Assembly (NCBI RefSeq): GCF_026236535.1
Contig: NZ_JAHTMW010000032.1
Span: 1 to 64,000, forward strand
Direction of reading: 5' to 3'
From: Streptomyces sp. SKN60
GTDB lineage: Bacteria; Actinomycetota; Actinomycetes; Streptomycetales; Streptomycetaceae
Length of the DNA stretch: 64,000 bases
This document shows positions 35,781 to 44,931 of this stretch, piece after piece. The notes below the pieces were generated by a model. It worked only from the letters and a program-made list of their open reading frames with translations, did not search any database and had not been told where the DNA came from. Position 1 is the first letter of the stretch. Each line of letters starts with the position of its first letter. Position numbers and translations under genes: made by a program.

Positions 35781-38266
35781 GCGGCCGTACGGAGTTCAGC
35801 GGTACGAGCGACAGCGGTACGGGTGCGGGCGGTACGGGTACGAGCGGCGCCCCTGGTACGGGGAGGGGCGCCGCCCGTACGACCGACACCACCGGCACCG
35901 GAACCGGCCCCGGAACCGGCCCCGGCCCCCGCGCCTGGCTGCGCGACCTCGCGCTCGGCGCCCGGTTCGCCGTCACCGGCGGGCGCGGCGGCCGGCTGCG
36001 CACCGCCCTCACCGCGACCGGCATCGGCCTGGGCGTCGCCCTGCTCCTGGTCGCCGCGTCCCTGCCGAACATGCTGTTCCAGCGCGAGGTGCGGGAGTCG
36101 GCGCGGCAGCCCGACGCCAGCCACGAGGTCGCCGAGCCCGGCCCGGACACCTTTCTCTACGTCCAGGCCGAGACCCTCTACCACGGCGAGACCGTCACCG
36201 GTCTGTTGCTGCGGCCCGAGGGACCGAAGGCGGCCGTGCCGCCCGGCGCCGCGCGGCTGCCCGCGCCCGGCGAGATGCTGGTCTCCCCCGCGCTGCGCGA
36301 GCTCCTCGACTCCCCCGAAGGCGCCCTGCTCAAGAAGCGGCTGCCCTACAAGGCGGTCGGCACCGTCGGCGAGGCGGGACTGATCGGCCCGGCCGAGCTG
36401 CGCTACCTCGCCGGGACGGACACCCTCACCACCGAGAACTACGACGGCCGCGGCCGCACCTACGGCTGGTCCGTGCCCGAGGAACCGTTGAACGCGTTCC
36501 TCCTGCTGCTCGTCGTCATCGCCTGTGTCGTCCTGCTCCTGCCGGTCCTGGTCTTCATCGCGACCGCCGTCCGCTTCGGCGGCGAACAGCGCGACCGGCG
36601 GCTCGCCGCGCTGCGCCTCGTCGGCGCCGACACCGCCATGACCCGGCGGATCGCGGCCGGCGAATCGCTCGCCGGGGCGCTGCTCGGCCTCGCCGCCGGC
36701 GCCGGCTTCTTCGCCGTGGCCCGGCAGCTCGCCGGCACCGTGCAGATCTGGGACGTCAACGCCTTCCCGGCCGATGTGTCCCCGGTGCCCTGGCTCGCCG
36801 CGGTGATCGTCGGGATCGTGCCCCTCGCGGCCGTCGTCGTCAGCCTGTTCGCGCTGCGCGGCGTCGCCATCGAGCCCCTCGGCGTGGTCCGCACGGCCAC
36901 CCCCCGGCCCCGCCGGGTCGCCTGGCGGCTGGTCCTCCTGCTTGCCGGCGCGGCCGTCCTCGTACCGAGCGTGGACGACGTGGAGATCACCGGGACCAGC
37001 ATCGAGACCCCGGGCATCGCGATCGGCGCCACGCTCGCCCTGATCGGCCTCACCACGCTGCTTCCCTGGCTGGTGGAGGCCCTGGTCAAGCGGCTCCGGG
37101 GCGGCCCGGTGGCCTGGCAGCTCGCCACCCGCCGGCTCCAGCTGAGCAGCGGCACCGCCGCCCGTACCGCCAGTGGCATCGTCGTCGCCGCGGCCGGTGC
37201 GATCGCCCTGCAGATGCTGTTCCAGGCCATGCAGAGCGACTTCATGCGGCCCACCAACATGGACACCGCCCGCGCGCGGCTGCAGACCCAGGTCGACGCC
37301 CGGTCCGCCGGCGACGCCCGGCGGGCGATCGACGCACTGGCGAAGACCACGGGCGTCAGCGGCGTCATGGGCACCATCGAGTCGAACGTGTGGCGGTCCG
37401 GACCGCCCGCGGAGGGCCAGGAGTTCGGCGCCATCACCTCCGCCTTCGTCGGCGACTGCGCCTCCCTGCGGGAACTGGCCACCCTGCCGTCCTGCACCGA
37501 CGGCGACGTGTTCATCGCCCTCACCCACGGCAAGGAGGGCCCCGAGGACTCCTGGGTCACCCAGACCGCGAAGGCCGGCGCGACCGTCGCCCTGCGCGAC
37601 CCGCGGACCCACGGCGAGCCCATGCCGACCTGGCGGATCCCGGACACCGCGCGGACCGTCGACTCCCGCCGCGACCCCATGGGCCGGTACCAGTTCGGCG
37701 TGCTCGCCACCCCGAAGGCCCTCGACGCCGCCCGGCTCGACGAGCCCGTGGCCGGTGCCATGATCCGGATCGACCCGGCGGTGCCGGACGCCGAGGAGCA
37801 CGTACGGAACACGGTCGCCGCGCTCAGCCCGCTCACCCGGGTGCAGACCCTGCAGAACATGGAGCGCGACGCCCAGTACTCCAGCGTCCGCACCGGCATC
37901 CTGGTCGGCGCCACCCTCACCATGCTGCTCGTCTCGGTGTCCCTCCTGGTGACCACCCTGGAGCAGCTGCGCGAGCGCAAGCGGCTGCTCTCCTCGCTGG
38001 TCGCGTTCGGCACCCGCCGCTCCACGCTCGGCTGGTCCGTGCTGTGGCAGACCGCCGTGCCGATCGTCCTCGGCCTCGCCCTGTCGGTGGCCGGCGGACT
38101 CGCCCTCGGCGTGGTGCTGCTGCGGATGATCGGCAAGCAGGTCGAGGACTGGTGGGTGTTCCTGCCGGTCGCCGGGGTCGGCGGTGCGCTGATCCTGCTC
38201 GTGACGCTGCTCAGCCTGCCGCTGCTGTGGCGGCTGATGCGGGCGGACGGGCTGCGTACGGAATGA
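35777..38266 (+). CDS. ABC transporter permease, FtsX/MacB type
   Basis: 829 residues. Gly/Thr-rich cytoplasmic leader (1-50), first membrane helix about 65-95, a large extracytoplasmic domain, an FtsX domain with three helices about 235-360, further helices, a second extracytoplasmic domain (about 490-690) and a last FtsX domain with three helices at the C terminus. This duplicated layout is typical of antimicrobial-peptide or lipoprotein efflux permeases. ATGA overlap with the ATPase gene. Substrate unknown. Confidence 0.9.
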   Translation: MSGRTEFSGTSDSGTGAGGTGTSGAPGTGRGAARTTDTTGTGTGPGTGPGPRAWLRDLALGARFAVTGGRGGRLRTALTATGIGLGVALLLVAASLPNMLFQREVRESARQPDASHEVAEPGPDTFLYVQAETLYHGETVTGLLLRPEGPKAAVPPGAARLPAPGEMLVSPALRELLDSPEGALLKKRLPYKAVGTVGEAGLIGPAELRYLAGTDTLTTENYDGRGRTYGWSVPEEPLNAFLLLLVVIACVVLLLPVLVFIATAVRFGGEQRDRRLAALRLVGADTAMTRRIAAGESLAGALLGLAAGAGFFAVARQLAGTVQIWDVNAFPADVSPVPWLAAVIVGIVPLAAVVVSLFALRGVAIEPLGVVRTATPRPRRVAWRLVLLLAGAAVLVPSVDDVEITGTSIETPGIAIGATLALIGLTTLLPWLVEALVKRLRGGPVAWQLATRRLQLSSGTAARTASGIVVAAAGAIALQMLFQAMQSDFMRPTNMDTARARLQTQVDARSAGDARRAIDALAKTTGVSGVMGTIESNVWRSGPPAEGQEFGAITSAFVGDCASLRELATLPSCTDGDVFIALTHGKEGPEDSWVTQTAKAGATVALRDPRTHGEPMPTWRIPDTARTVDSRRDPMGRYQFGVLATPKALDAARLDEPVAGAMIRIDPAVPDAEEHVRNTVAALSPLTRVQTLQNMERDAQYSSVRTGILVGATLTMLLVSVSLLVTTLEQLRERKRLLSSLVAFGTRRSTLGWSVLWQTAVPIVLGLALSVAGGLALGVVLLRMIGKQVEDWWVFLPVAGVGGALILLVTLLSLPLLWRLMRADGLRTE

Positions 38267-38404
38267 GCCACGTACGGGCCGGCGCGCCGCGGAGGGGGCG
38301 TGTCAGCACCGTCGGGTCTGATGATCACCGTACGAGTGGTTTGATCTCCCTACCGTGTGAACCGGCTGGTGGCGAGGTGCCGTCGTCACCCAGGGTGATC
38401 GGCG

Positions 38405-40411
38405 ATGACTACTCATGACCGCAGCACACAGGATCTGACCACTCCCGACACTCGGTCCCACGGCGTGCCGCCCTCGCGGCGCGCCGTGGTCCGTGCGACC
38501 GGCGCGACGGCGCTCGCCGCCGGACTCGCCACCACCGGCACCACCGCCACCACCGCCGAAGCCGCGACCGGAGCCACCGCGCTCGCGCCCGGCACCGCGC
38601 CGGCCGCGGCCCCGCCGGGCACCGACCCCGCCGCGTACACCACCGTCGCCCGGGCGATCACCGTCCACGACGCACACGACCGGCCGCTCGTCCCCGGCTA
38701 TCTGGACGTCCTCCGCAACGGCCTGCCGACCCGCCCCGGCCGCCCCACCAAGCGGATCCTCGTCATCGGCGCCGGACCGGCCGGACTGCTCGCCGCCGAC
38801 CTCCTCAACCGCGCCGGCCACCAGGTGGTGGTGATCGAGGCCAACGGCAACCGGGTCGGCGGCCGGATCAAGACCTTCCGCAAGGGCGGCCACGAGAACG
38901 GCGCCCAGCCCTTCGCCGACCCGATCCAGTACGCCGAGGCCGGCGCCATGCGGCTGCCCGGCAGCCATCCGCTGCTGATGGCCCTCCTGGAGAAGTTCGA
39001 CCTGCCCCGACAGGAGTTCCTGCTCGTCGACGTCGAGGTCGAGAACCCGACGAAGCGCGCCAACCGCACCTGGATCCACGTCAACGGCATCCACGAGCGG
39101 CGCGCCGACTACGAGAAGAACCCCGCCCGGGTCAACGACACCTTCGGCGTCCCCGCCGCGTACCGGCACAAGACCGCCGCCGCGATCCTCGCCGACGCCC
39201 TGGAACCGGTGCACCTGCTCGTGCGCGGCAAGGAGGGCAGCGCGCTCGTCGAGGGCTGGGCGGAGGTGCTGCGGCGCTACGGTCACTGGTCGATGTACCG
39301 CTATCTCACCGAGGCCGCCGGCCTGGACACCCGCACCCTCGACCTGGTCGGCACCGTCCAGAACCTCACCTCACGCATGCATCTGTCCTTCATCCACAGC
39401 TTCCTGTCCGCCGCGCTCATCGACCCGAAGACGACGTTCTGGGAGATCAAGGGCGGCACGGCGACGTTCGTCGACGCGCTGTACGCACCGGTCAAGGGCA
39501 AGGTGCGGCTCGACCGGCGGGCCGTGCGCATCGAGCGGCACCCCGGCGGCGGCGTCCGGGTGCACACCGTGTCCGAGGACTGCCAGACCGGCAAGGGCGG
39601 GGTCACCGAGGTCTTCGAGGGCGACGAGGCGGTCGTCACCGTGCCGTTCTCCGGCCTTCGGCACATCGCCTTCGACCCGCCGCTGTCCTACGGCAAGCGC
39701 CGGGCGATCACCGAGCTGCACTACGACGCCGCCACCAAGGTGCTGCTCGAATTCTCCCGCCGCTGGTGGGAGTTGACCGAGGAGCAGTGGCAGGAGGCGC
39801 TCGACGCGATCGAGCCGGGCCTGTACGCGAAGTACCGCGACGGCAAGGTCCACGACGCCCGGCACCTCGGCGCCCACCCGTCCGTGAAGGCCCTCGGTGT
39901 GCGTCTGCCGCACGAGCTGAAGCACTGCTTCTCCGCCTTCCGGCCGACGCGCCGACGCGACCCGGAGGCCGCGCATGTCCGCGGCGGCGGCTCCGTCACC
40001 GACGGGCCCAACCGCTTCACGTACTTCGAGCACGCCCACCCCATGGAGGGCAGCGACGGCGGCGTCGTCCTCGCCTCGTACAGCTGGGCCGACGACGCCC
40101 TCAAGTGGGACGCCTACGCTGACGAGGAGCGCTGTCTGCGGGCGCTCGCCGGGGTGCAGGCGGTCTTCGGGCGCCGCTGCGAGGTCTTCTTCACCGGCAA
40201 GGGCAAGACCCAGTCGTGGATGCGCGACCACTACGCGTACGGGGAGGCGTCCGTGCTCCTGCCCGGCCAGCACACCGAACTCTTCCCGGACATCCCCGGC
40301 TCGGAGGGCCCGCTGCACTTCGCCGGCGACCACACCTCGATCAAGCCCGCCTGGATCGAGGGCGCCCTGGAGTCCGCCGTACGCGTCGCCCTGCAGGTCC
40401 ACACCGGCTAA
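38405..40411 (+). CDS. Exported flavin L-amino-acid oxidase, L-glutamate-oxidase-like
   Basis: 668 residues. Tat signal peptide with twin Arg in SRRAVVRATG and cleavage near residue 55. FAD fold RILVIGAGPAGLLAADLL and EANGNRVGGRIKTF; AEAGAMRLPGSHPLL; KVLLEFSRRWWE; and C-terminal GPLHFAGDHTSIKPAWIEGA. Several segments are close to Streptomyces L-glutamate oxidase. It would produce a 2-oxoacid, ammonia and H2O2 outside the membrane. The next genes encode the peroxide response, which may be coincidental. Stop overlaps the oxyR stop by 4 bp. Confidence 0.88.
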   Translation: MTTHDRSTQDLTTPDTRSHGVPPSRRAVVRATGATALAAGLATTGTTATTAEAATGATALAPGTAPAAAPPGTDPAAYTTVARAITVHDAHDRPLVPGYLDVLRNGLPTRPGRPTKRILVIGAGPAGLLAADLLNRAGHQVVVIEANGNRVGGRIKTFRKGGHENGAQPFADPIQYAEAGAMRLPGSHPLLMALLEKFDLPRQEFLLVDVEVENPTKRANRTWIHVNGIHERRADYEKNPARVNDTFGVPAAYRHKTAAAILADALEPVHLLVRGKEGSALVEGWAEVLRRYGHWSMYRYLTEAAGLDTRTLDLVGTVQNLTSRMHLSFIHSFLSAALIDPKTTFWEIKGGTATFVDALYAPVKGKVRLDRRAVRIERHPGGGVRVHTVSEDCQTGKGGVTEVFEGDEAVVTVPFSGLRHIAFDPPLSYGKRRAITELHYDAATKVLLEFSRRWWELTEEQWQEALDAIEPGLYAKYRDGKVHDARHLGAHPSVKALGVRLPHELKHCFSAFRPTRRRDPEAAHVRGGGSVTDGPNRFTYFEHAHPMEGSDGGVVLASYSWADDALKWDAYADEERCLRALAGVQAVFGRRCEVFFTGKGKTQSWMRDHYAYGEASVLLPGQHTELFPDIPGSEGPLHFAGDHTSIKPAWIEGALESAVRVALQVHTG

Positions 40412-41361
40412 CCGCCGGGGACGACCATCCTGACCGGGAGGCGGCGCATCGCCTCCCGCAGCGAGCCCGCCAGCTCCGCGAACTCGGACTGGCGGGCCGC
40501 ACCCGTCCGCATCGCGAGCGCGATCCGCCGCGACGGCGCCGGATCGGCGAACACCCCCGTGAACAGCGCCGCGTTCCGCGCCGTCTCCACCTTCACCGCG
40601 GTGCGCGGCAGCAGCGTCACGCCGAGCCCGCCGGCCACCAGCTGCACCAGCGTCGACAGCCCCGCCGCGGTCGTCGTCACCGGCGCCCCCTCGGTCCGCC
40701 CCGCCTCCCGGCAGATGTCGAGCGCCTGGTCCCGCAGACAGTGCCCCTCGTCCAGGAGCAGCAGCTTCAGCTCCTTCAGCGCCTCCCGCGGAATGTCCAC
40801 CCGCCCGGCCAGCGGATGCCCCTCGGGCGTCACGAGCACGAAGTCCTCGTCGAACAGCGGCAGTTCCGTCACCCCCGGCACCCCCAGCGGCACCGCGAGC
40901 AGCAGCAGATCGAGCCGCCCGGCCGCCAGCCCGTCGAGCAGCGAGGACGTCTGCTCCTCGTGCACCTGCAGATCCAGCTCCGGATACCGCCCGTGCACCA
41001 GCCGCAGCACCGTCGGCAGCAGATACGGCGCCACCGTCGGAATCACCCCGAGCCGCAGCACCCCGGTGAACGGCGCCTGCGCCGCCTCCGCCTCCTCCAT
41101 CAGCTCCCCCACCGCGTCGAGCACGGCCTGTGCCCGCACCGCGAGCCGCTCCCCCGCCGGCGAGAGCAGCACCTTCCGCGTCGTACGCTCGAGGAGCTGG
41201 ACACCGAGTGCCTCTTCGAGAGCCGAAACCGCGCCCGAAAGCGCCGGCTGGCTCATCCCGATCGCCGCCGCGGCATCCCGGAAGTGCAACTGCTCGGCGA
41301 CCGCCGCGAACGCTCTGAGCTGGGAAAGGCTGGGCTGCTTCGCCCGCCGGCCTGGAGTCAC
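40408..41361 (-). CDS. oxyR: Peroxide-sensing LysR regulator OxyR
   Basis: 317 residues. LysR winged helix (SLSQLRAFAAVAEQLHFRDA, then AAAIGMSQPALSGAV) and a substrate-binding-like sensor domain with the two redox cysteines Cys208 and Cys217 (GHCLRDQALDIC), 9 residues apart as in E. coli OxyR. GTG 41361 has GAAGGTGG upstream and gives the family-like N terminus; a longer in-frame extension to 41481 runs into the ahpC promoter. Divergent from ahpC, its expected target. Confidence 0.94.
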   Translation of the reverse strand: MTPGRRAKQPSLSQLRAFAAVAEQLHFRDAAAAIGMSQPALSGAVSALEEALGVQLLERTTRKVLLSPAGERLAVRAQAVLDAVGELMEEAEAAQAPFTGVLRLGVIPTVAPYLLPTVLRLVHGRYPELDLQVHEEQTSSLLDGLAAGRLDLLLLAVPLGVPGVTELPLFDEDFVLVTPEGHPLAGRVDIPREALKELKLLLLDEGHCLRDQALDICREAGRTEGAPVTTTAAGLSTLVQLVAGGLGVTLLPRTAVKVETARNAALFTGVFADPAPSRRIALAMRTGAARQSEFAELAGSLREAMRRLPVRMVVPGG

Positions 41362-41495
41362 TGATAACCACCTTCGATCAACACGACCCACTCTAGCTAT
41401 TTCACTGATCAATGCACCCCGTGCCAGGATGTGAGACGTCCAACCCCTCATGGAAGCCCCCAAAAGGGATCCCTTCCACACTGCAAGGAGAGCGC
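41362..41495. promoter_or_regulatory. oxyR-ahpC divergent promoter region
   Basis: 134 bp shared by oxyR and ahpC. GATCAA occurs at 41376-41381 and 41407-41412, 31 bp (three helical turns) apart, flanking CTAGCTAT. OxyR sites are degenerate, so these are only candidates. Confidence 0.4.
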
Positions 41496-42050
41496 GTGCT
41501 CACTGTCGGTGACAAGTTCCCCACCTACGACCTGACCGCCTGCGTGTCGCTGGAGAGCGGCAAGGAGTTCGCGCAGATCGACCACAAGGCGTACGAGGGC
41601 AAGTGGCGTGTGGTGTTCTTCTGGCCGAAGGACTTCACCTTCGTCTGCCCGACCGAGATCGCCGCGTTCGGCAAGCTGAACGACGAGTTCGCCGACCGTG
41701 ACGCGCAGATCCTCGGTGTCTCCGGCGACTCCGAGTTCGTGCACCACGCCTGGCGCAAGGACCACGCCGACCTGCGTGACCTGCCCTTCCCGATGCTCGC
41801 CGACTCGAAGCACGAGCTCATGCGCGACTGCGGCGTCGAGGGTGCGGACGGCTTCGCGCAGCGTGCCGTGTTCGTGATCGACCCGAACAACGAGATCCAG
41901 TTCGTCATGGTGACCGCCGGTTCCGTCGGCCGGAACCCGAAGGAGGTCCTGCGGGTCCTGGACGCCCTGCAGACCGACGAGCTGTGCCCGTGCAACTGGA
42001 GCAAGGGCGAGGACACCCTCGACCCGGTCGCGCTGCTGGCCGGTGAGTGA
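41496..42050 (+). CDS. ahpC: Alkyl hydroperoxide reductase, peroxiredoxin AhpC
   Basis: 184 residues. Peroxidatic Cys51 in FTFVCPTE and C-terminal Cys164/Cys166 in DELCPCNW for the resolving step, as in actinobacterial AhpC which uses AhpD as reductant. GTG 41496 with AAGGAG at 41485-41490. Reduces H2O2, organic peroxides and peroxynitrite in the cytoplasm. Confidence 0.96.
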   Translation: MLTVGDKFPTYDLTACVSLESGKEFAQIDHKAYEGKWRVVFFWPKDFTFVCPTEIAAFGKLNDEFADRDAQILGVSGDSEFVHHAWRKDHADLRDLPFPMLADSKHELMRDCGVEGADGFAQRAVFVIDPNNEIQFVMVTAGSVGRNPKEVLRVLDALQTDELCPCNWSKGEDTLDPVALLAGE

Positions 42051-42052
42051 GC

Positions 42053-42586
42053 ATGGCCCTCGATGAGCTGAAGGCCGCCATACCGGACTTCGCCAAGGAC
42101 CTGAAGCTGAACCTCGGTTCGGTGATCGGCAACAGCGACCTGCCGCAGCAGCAGCTGTGGGGCACGGTCCTGGCCTGCGCGATCGCCTCGCGGTCGCCGA
42201 AGGTGCTGGCCGAGCTGGAGCCGGAGGCCAAGGCGAACCTGAAGCCCGAGGCGTACCAGGCCGCCAAGTCGGCCGCCGCGATCATGGCGATGAACAACGT
42301 CTTCTACCGGACCCGGCACCTGCTGTCGGACCCGGAGTACGGGACGATGCGCGCCGGTCTGCGGATGAACGTCATCGGCAACCCGGGTGTCGAGAAGGTC
42401 GACTTCGAGCTGTGGTCGCTGGCCGTGTCCGCGATCAACGGCTGCGGCCAGTGCCTGGACTCGCACGAGCAGGTCCTGCGCAAGGCCGGTGTCGACCGCG
42501 AGACGATCCAGGAGGCCGTGAAGATCGCCGCGGTCGTCCAGGCGGTCGGCGTGACGCTCGACGCCGAGGCGGTCCTGGCCGAGTAG
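42053..42586 (+). CDS. ahpD: Alkyl hydroperoxidase AhpD
   Basis: 177 residues. CxxC motif Cys131-Cys134 in NGCGQCLDSHE with the conserved downstream His, the thiol relay that recycles AhpC. ATG 42053 lies 2 nt after the ahpC stop; GTG 42047 would overlap it and is the alternative. Confidence 0.95.
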   Translation: MALDELKAAIPDFAKDLKLNLGSVIGNSDLPQQQLWGTVLACAIASRSPKVLAELEPEAKANLKPEAYQAAKSAAAIMAMNNVFYRTRHLLSDPEYGTMRAGLRMNVIGNPGVEKVDFELWSLAVSAINGCGQCLDSHEQVLRKAGVDRETIQEAVKIAAVVQAVGVTLDAEAVLAE

Positions 42587-42616
42587 GGCCGGGCGGTACC
42601 TCTGGTACGTACGAAG

Positions 42617-42652
42617 AAGGGCCCCGGGGTTCGGACGAACCCCGGGGCCCTT
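42617..42652. terminator. Bidirectional terminator after ahpD
   Basis: Stem of 15 or more bp (AAGGGCCCCGGGGTT and complement) with a 6-nt loop, followed by TTT; closes ahpD and the leftward gene beyond it. Confidence 0.85.
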
Positions 42653-42666
42653 TCGCGTACCGCCGC

Positions 42667-43383
42667 TCACTTCTTCCTGAGCGCCGTCATCATCTGCTTG
42701 GTGTCCTCGACGAGATACGTACGCAGGGCGGCCGGGTCGAGTTTCGGGGGCTCGGCGCGCGGGTTGCCGTTCTCGTCCCACTCCATGGCCGGGGAGAGGC
42801 TGACGCGGACATCGGCCGGTCCGTCGATCACGTTGATCACCATGCCGTCGCCCGCATCGGCGCCGTCCTTGACGAAGGCCGTGTCGCCGATGCCGCCGAT
42901 CCGGCCGCCGCCGTCGTAGAAGGGGTCGCGCATCAGGGCCTCGAACTCGGGGCGGGGGTCGGTGACCCGGTGCAGCGTGTAGGTCACGTCGATCTGGTAC
43001 ATGACGGGCTTGGCCTGCAGGACCACGGTGCAGTTGGCACGGTAGAGGGCGGGCTCGTCGAGCCGGGTCGGGTCGGAGGTCTCGGTCTTGGGCCCGATCG
43101 CGGCCGCCAGGCCGTGGAAGGTGCCCGCCCTGCAGGGGTCGGCGCCGATCCGGTAGCCGCGCAGGTCCGGCCCCTCCTCCCCCGCGTAGCGGTCGTACGC
43201 GACGAGCCCGCCGGCCCACACCGCCGACGCGGCCACCGCGCCGCCGAGCGCCCACAGCCACGGGCGGCGGGTCCGGGACGCCGACTCCTCCCGGACCGGC
43301 GGGGGCGGCGGCGGGGGCGTGAGGGCGACGGCGCCCGGCTCGGGGAAGGCCGGGCCGCCGACGAGTTCGGGTTCGGAGATCAC
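42667..43383 (-). CDS. Membrane-anchored protein of unknown function
   Basis: 238 residues: Pro-rich cytoplasmic N terminus, one transmembrane helix (LWALGGAVAASAVWAGGLVAY) and an extracytoplasmic domain with two Cys (DPCRAGTF, YRANCTVVL) that may form a disulfide. No family recognised. GTG 43383 overlaps the AI-2E permease stop as GTGA, so the two are translationally coupled. Confidence 0.72.
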   Translation of the reverse strand: MISEPELVGGPAFPEPGAVALTPPPPPPPVREESASRTRRPWLWALGGAVAASAVWAGGLVAYDRYAGEEGPDLRGYRIGADPCRAGTFHGLAAAIGPKTETSDPTRLDEPALYRANCTVVLQAKPVMYQIDVTYTLHRVTDPRPEFEALMRDPFYDGGGRIGGIGDTAFVKDGADAGDGMVINVIDGPADVRVSLSPAMEWDENGNPRAEPPKLDPAALRTYLVEDTKQMMTALRKK

Positions 43384-44807
43384 GTGTCGTTCCTCGTGGC
43401 CACGGCGCCGGGGGCGGCGACCGGGGCGACTTCGTAGGCGGTGGCGCCGTGCGGTTCGGGCGCGGCGCGCAGGGTCTGCTCGCTCGTGTACGCGCGGAGG
43501 TAGCCGACGACCGTGTTGGCGACGGCGACCAGCGGGACGGCGACGACGGCGCCGCCGATGCCGGCGGTGAGTCCGCCGGCGGCGACCGCGAGGACCACGG
43601 CGAGCGGGTGGACGCGGACGGCCCGGCCGAGAATGAAGGGCTGGAGCACGTGGCCTTCGATCTGCTGCACGGCGAGGACGACGACGAGCACCATCAGGGC
43701 GGTGAACACGCCGTTGGTGACGAGGGCGACGACGCAGGCGAGGGCGCCGGAGACGACCGCTCCGACGAGCGGGATGAAGGCGAAGAGAAAGATGAAGACG
43801 GCGAGCGGCACGGCCATCGGCACTTCGAGGAACCACAGTCCGAGACCGATGAAGACGGCGTCGATGAGGGCGACGAGGACGGTGCCGCGGACGTAGGCGG
43901 TCAGGGTGCGCCAGGCGCGCGGGCCGGCGCCGGCGACTCCGGGCCGGGCCTGGGCCGGGACCAGCTTCAGCGTCCAGTCCCAGACCTTCTTCCCGTCGTA
44001 GAGGAGGAAGAGGGTGGAGAACATGGCGAGCAGGATGCCGGTCATCGCCTCGACGACCACGGTGACGCCCTGGAGTCCGGCGGAGGTGATCTGTTCGGCG
44101 TTGGATCCGATGGTGTCGCTGAGGTTCTTGGCAATCTCGTTGATCTGCTGCTCGGTGACGTGGAAGGGGCTGTCGAGGAGCCAGCGCTTGAGCTCCTCGA
44201 TGCCGTCCTTGACGCGGTCGGACAGGCTGTCGATGTTGTCCATCACCTGCCAGACCACGAACCAGCCGACCAGGCCCATGATCACGAAGCCGGAGACGGC
44301 CGTGACGGCGGTGGCGAGGCCGCGGGGCAGGCCCTTGCGGCGCAGCAGAGCGACGGTGGGCTGGAGGAGGGCGGTGATGAGGAGGGCGGCGACGAAGGCG
44401 AGGACGACCAGCTGGACGGAGCTGATCACCTTCATCAGGACCCAGACGGTGCCGGCGAAGACGAGGAGGCGCCAGCTCGCCTCGGCGGCGACGCGCATGC
44501 CCCAGGGGATGGCGGCGACGGGGTCGGGGCGGGCGGCGACGGCGGGGGCGTACGACGGCGGGGCGGGTACGGAGCCGGTGGCGGAAGCAGCGGGTTCGGG
44601 GGCCGGGGCCGCGGCCGACACCGGTACCGGCTCAGGGCTCGGGACCGGCTCGGCGAGCGGCTCGGGGGCCGGCTCCGCGGCCGGGGCGGCGGGGTCCGGC
44701 GCTCCCAGGGTGTCCCGGTCGGCGCGCGCCCGGCGTTCGTCCAGGCGCTCGCCCATGCGGCTGAGGCCCGCACCGGCGCGGTTCAGCCATCCTGGCAGTC
44801 TCGACAT
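43380..44807 (-). CDS. AI-2E family transporter (UPF0118/PerM)
   Basis: 475 residues. Long Ala/Pro-rich N-terminal tail (about 25-95) then the PerM-like fold with seven or eight helices, including VVLAFVAALLITALLQPTV, an amphipathic region with SPFHVTEQQINEIAKNL, and FIFLFAFIPLVGAVVSGAL followed by GHVLQPFILGRAVRVHPLAV. The family includes exporters and Na+/H+ antiporters. ATG 44807 with GGGAAGAG upstream. Confidence 0.88.
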   Translation of the reverse strand: MSRLPGWLNRAGAGLSRMGERLDERRARADRDTLGAPDPAAPAAEPAPEPLAEPVPSPEPVPVSAAAPAPEPAASATGSVPAPPSYAPAVAARPDPVAAIPWGMRVAAEASWRLLVFAGTVWVLMKVISSVQLVVLAFVAALLITALLQPTVALLRRKGLPRGLATAVTAVSGFVIMGLVGWFVVWQVMDNIDSLSDRVKDGIEELKRWLLDSPFHVTEQQINEIAKNLSDTIGSNAEQITSAGLQGVTVVVEAMTGILLAMFSTLFLLYDGKKVWDWTLKLVPAQARPGVAGAGPRAWRTLTAYVRGTVLVALIDAVFIGLGLWFLEVPMAVPLAVFIFLFAFIPLVGAVVSGALACVVALVTNGVFTALMVLVVVLAVQQIEGHVLQPFILGRAVRVHPLAVVLAVAAGGLTAGIGGAVVAVPLVAVANTVVGYLRAYTSEQTLRAAPEPHGATAYEVAPVAAPGAVATRNDT

Positions 44808-44856
44808 GCTCTTCCCTCTCCCCCTTCGGGCACCCGAACCTACACCCCCGCACGCG

Positions 44857-44892
44857 TGCAGCCCCTCACCGAAAGGACGGCGAGGGGCTGCA
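44857..44892 (-). terminator. Terminator of the transglycosylase gene
   Basis: Stem TGCAGCCCCTC / GAGGGGCTGCA (11 bp) with a 14-nt loop between the stop at 44932 and the next gene start at 44807. Confidence 0.7.
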
Positions 44893-44931
44893 CGGGGTTG
44901 AGCGGGGGCCGGTGCGGATCCGGCGGCTGCC

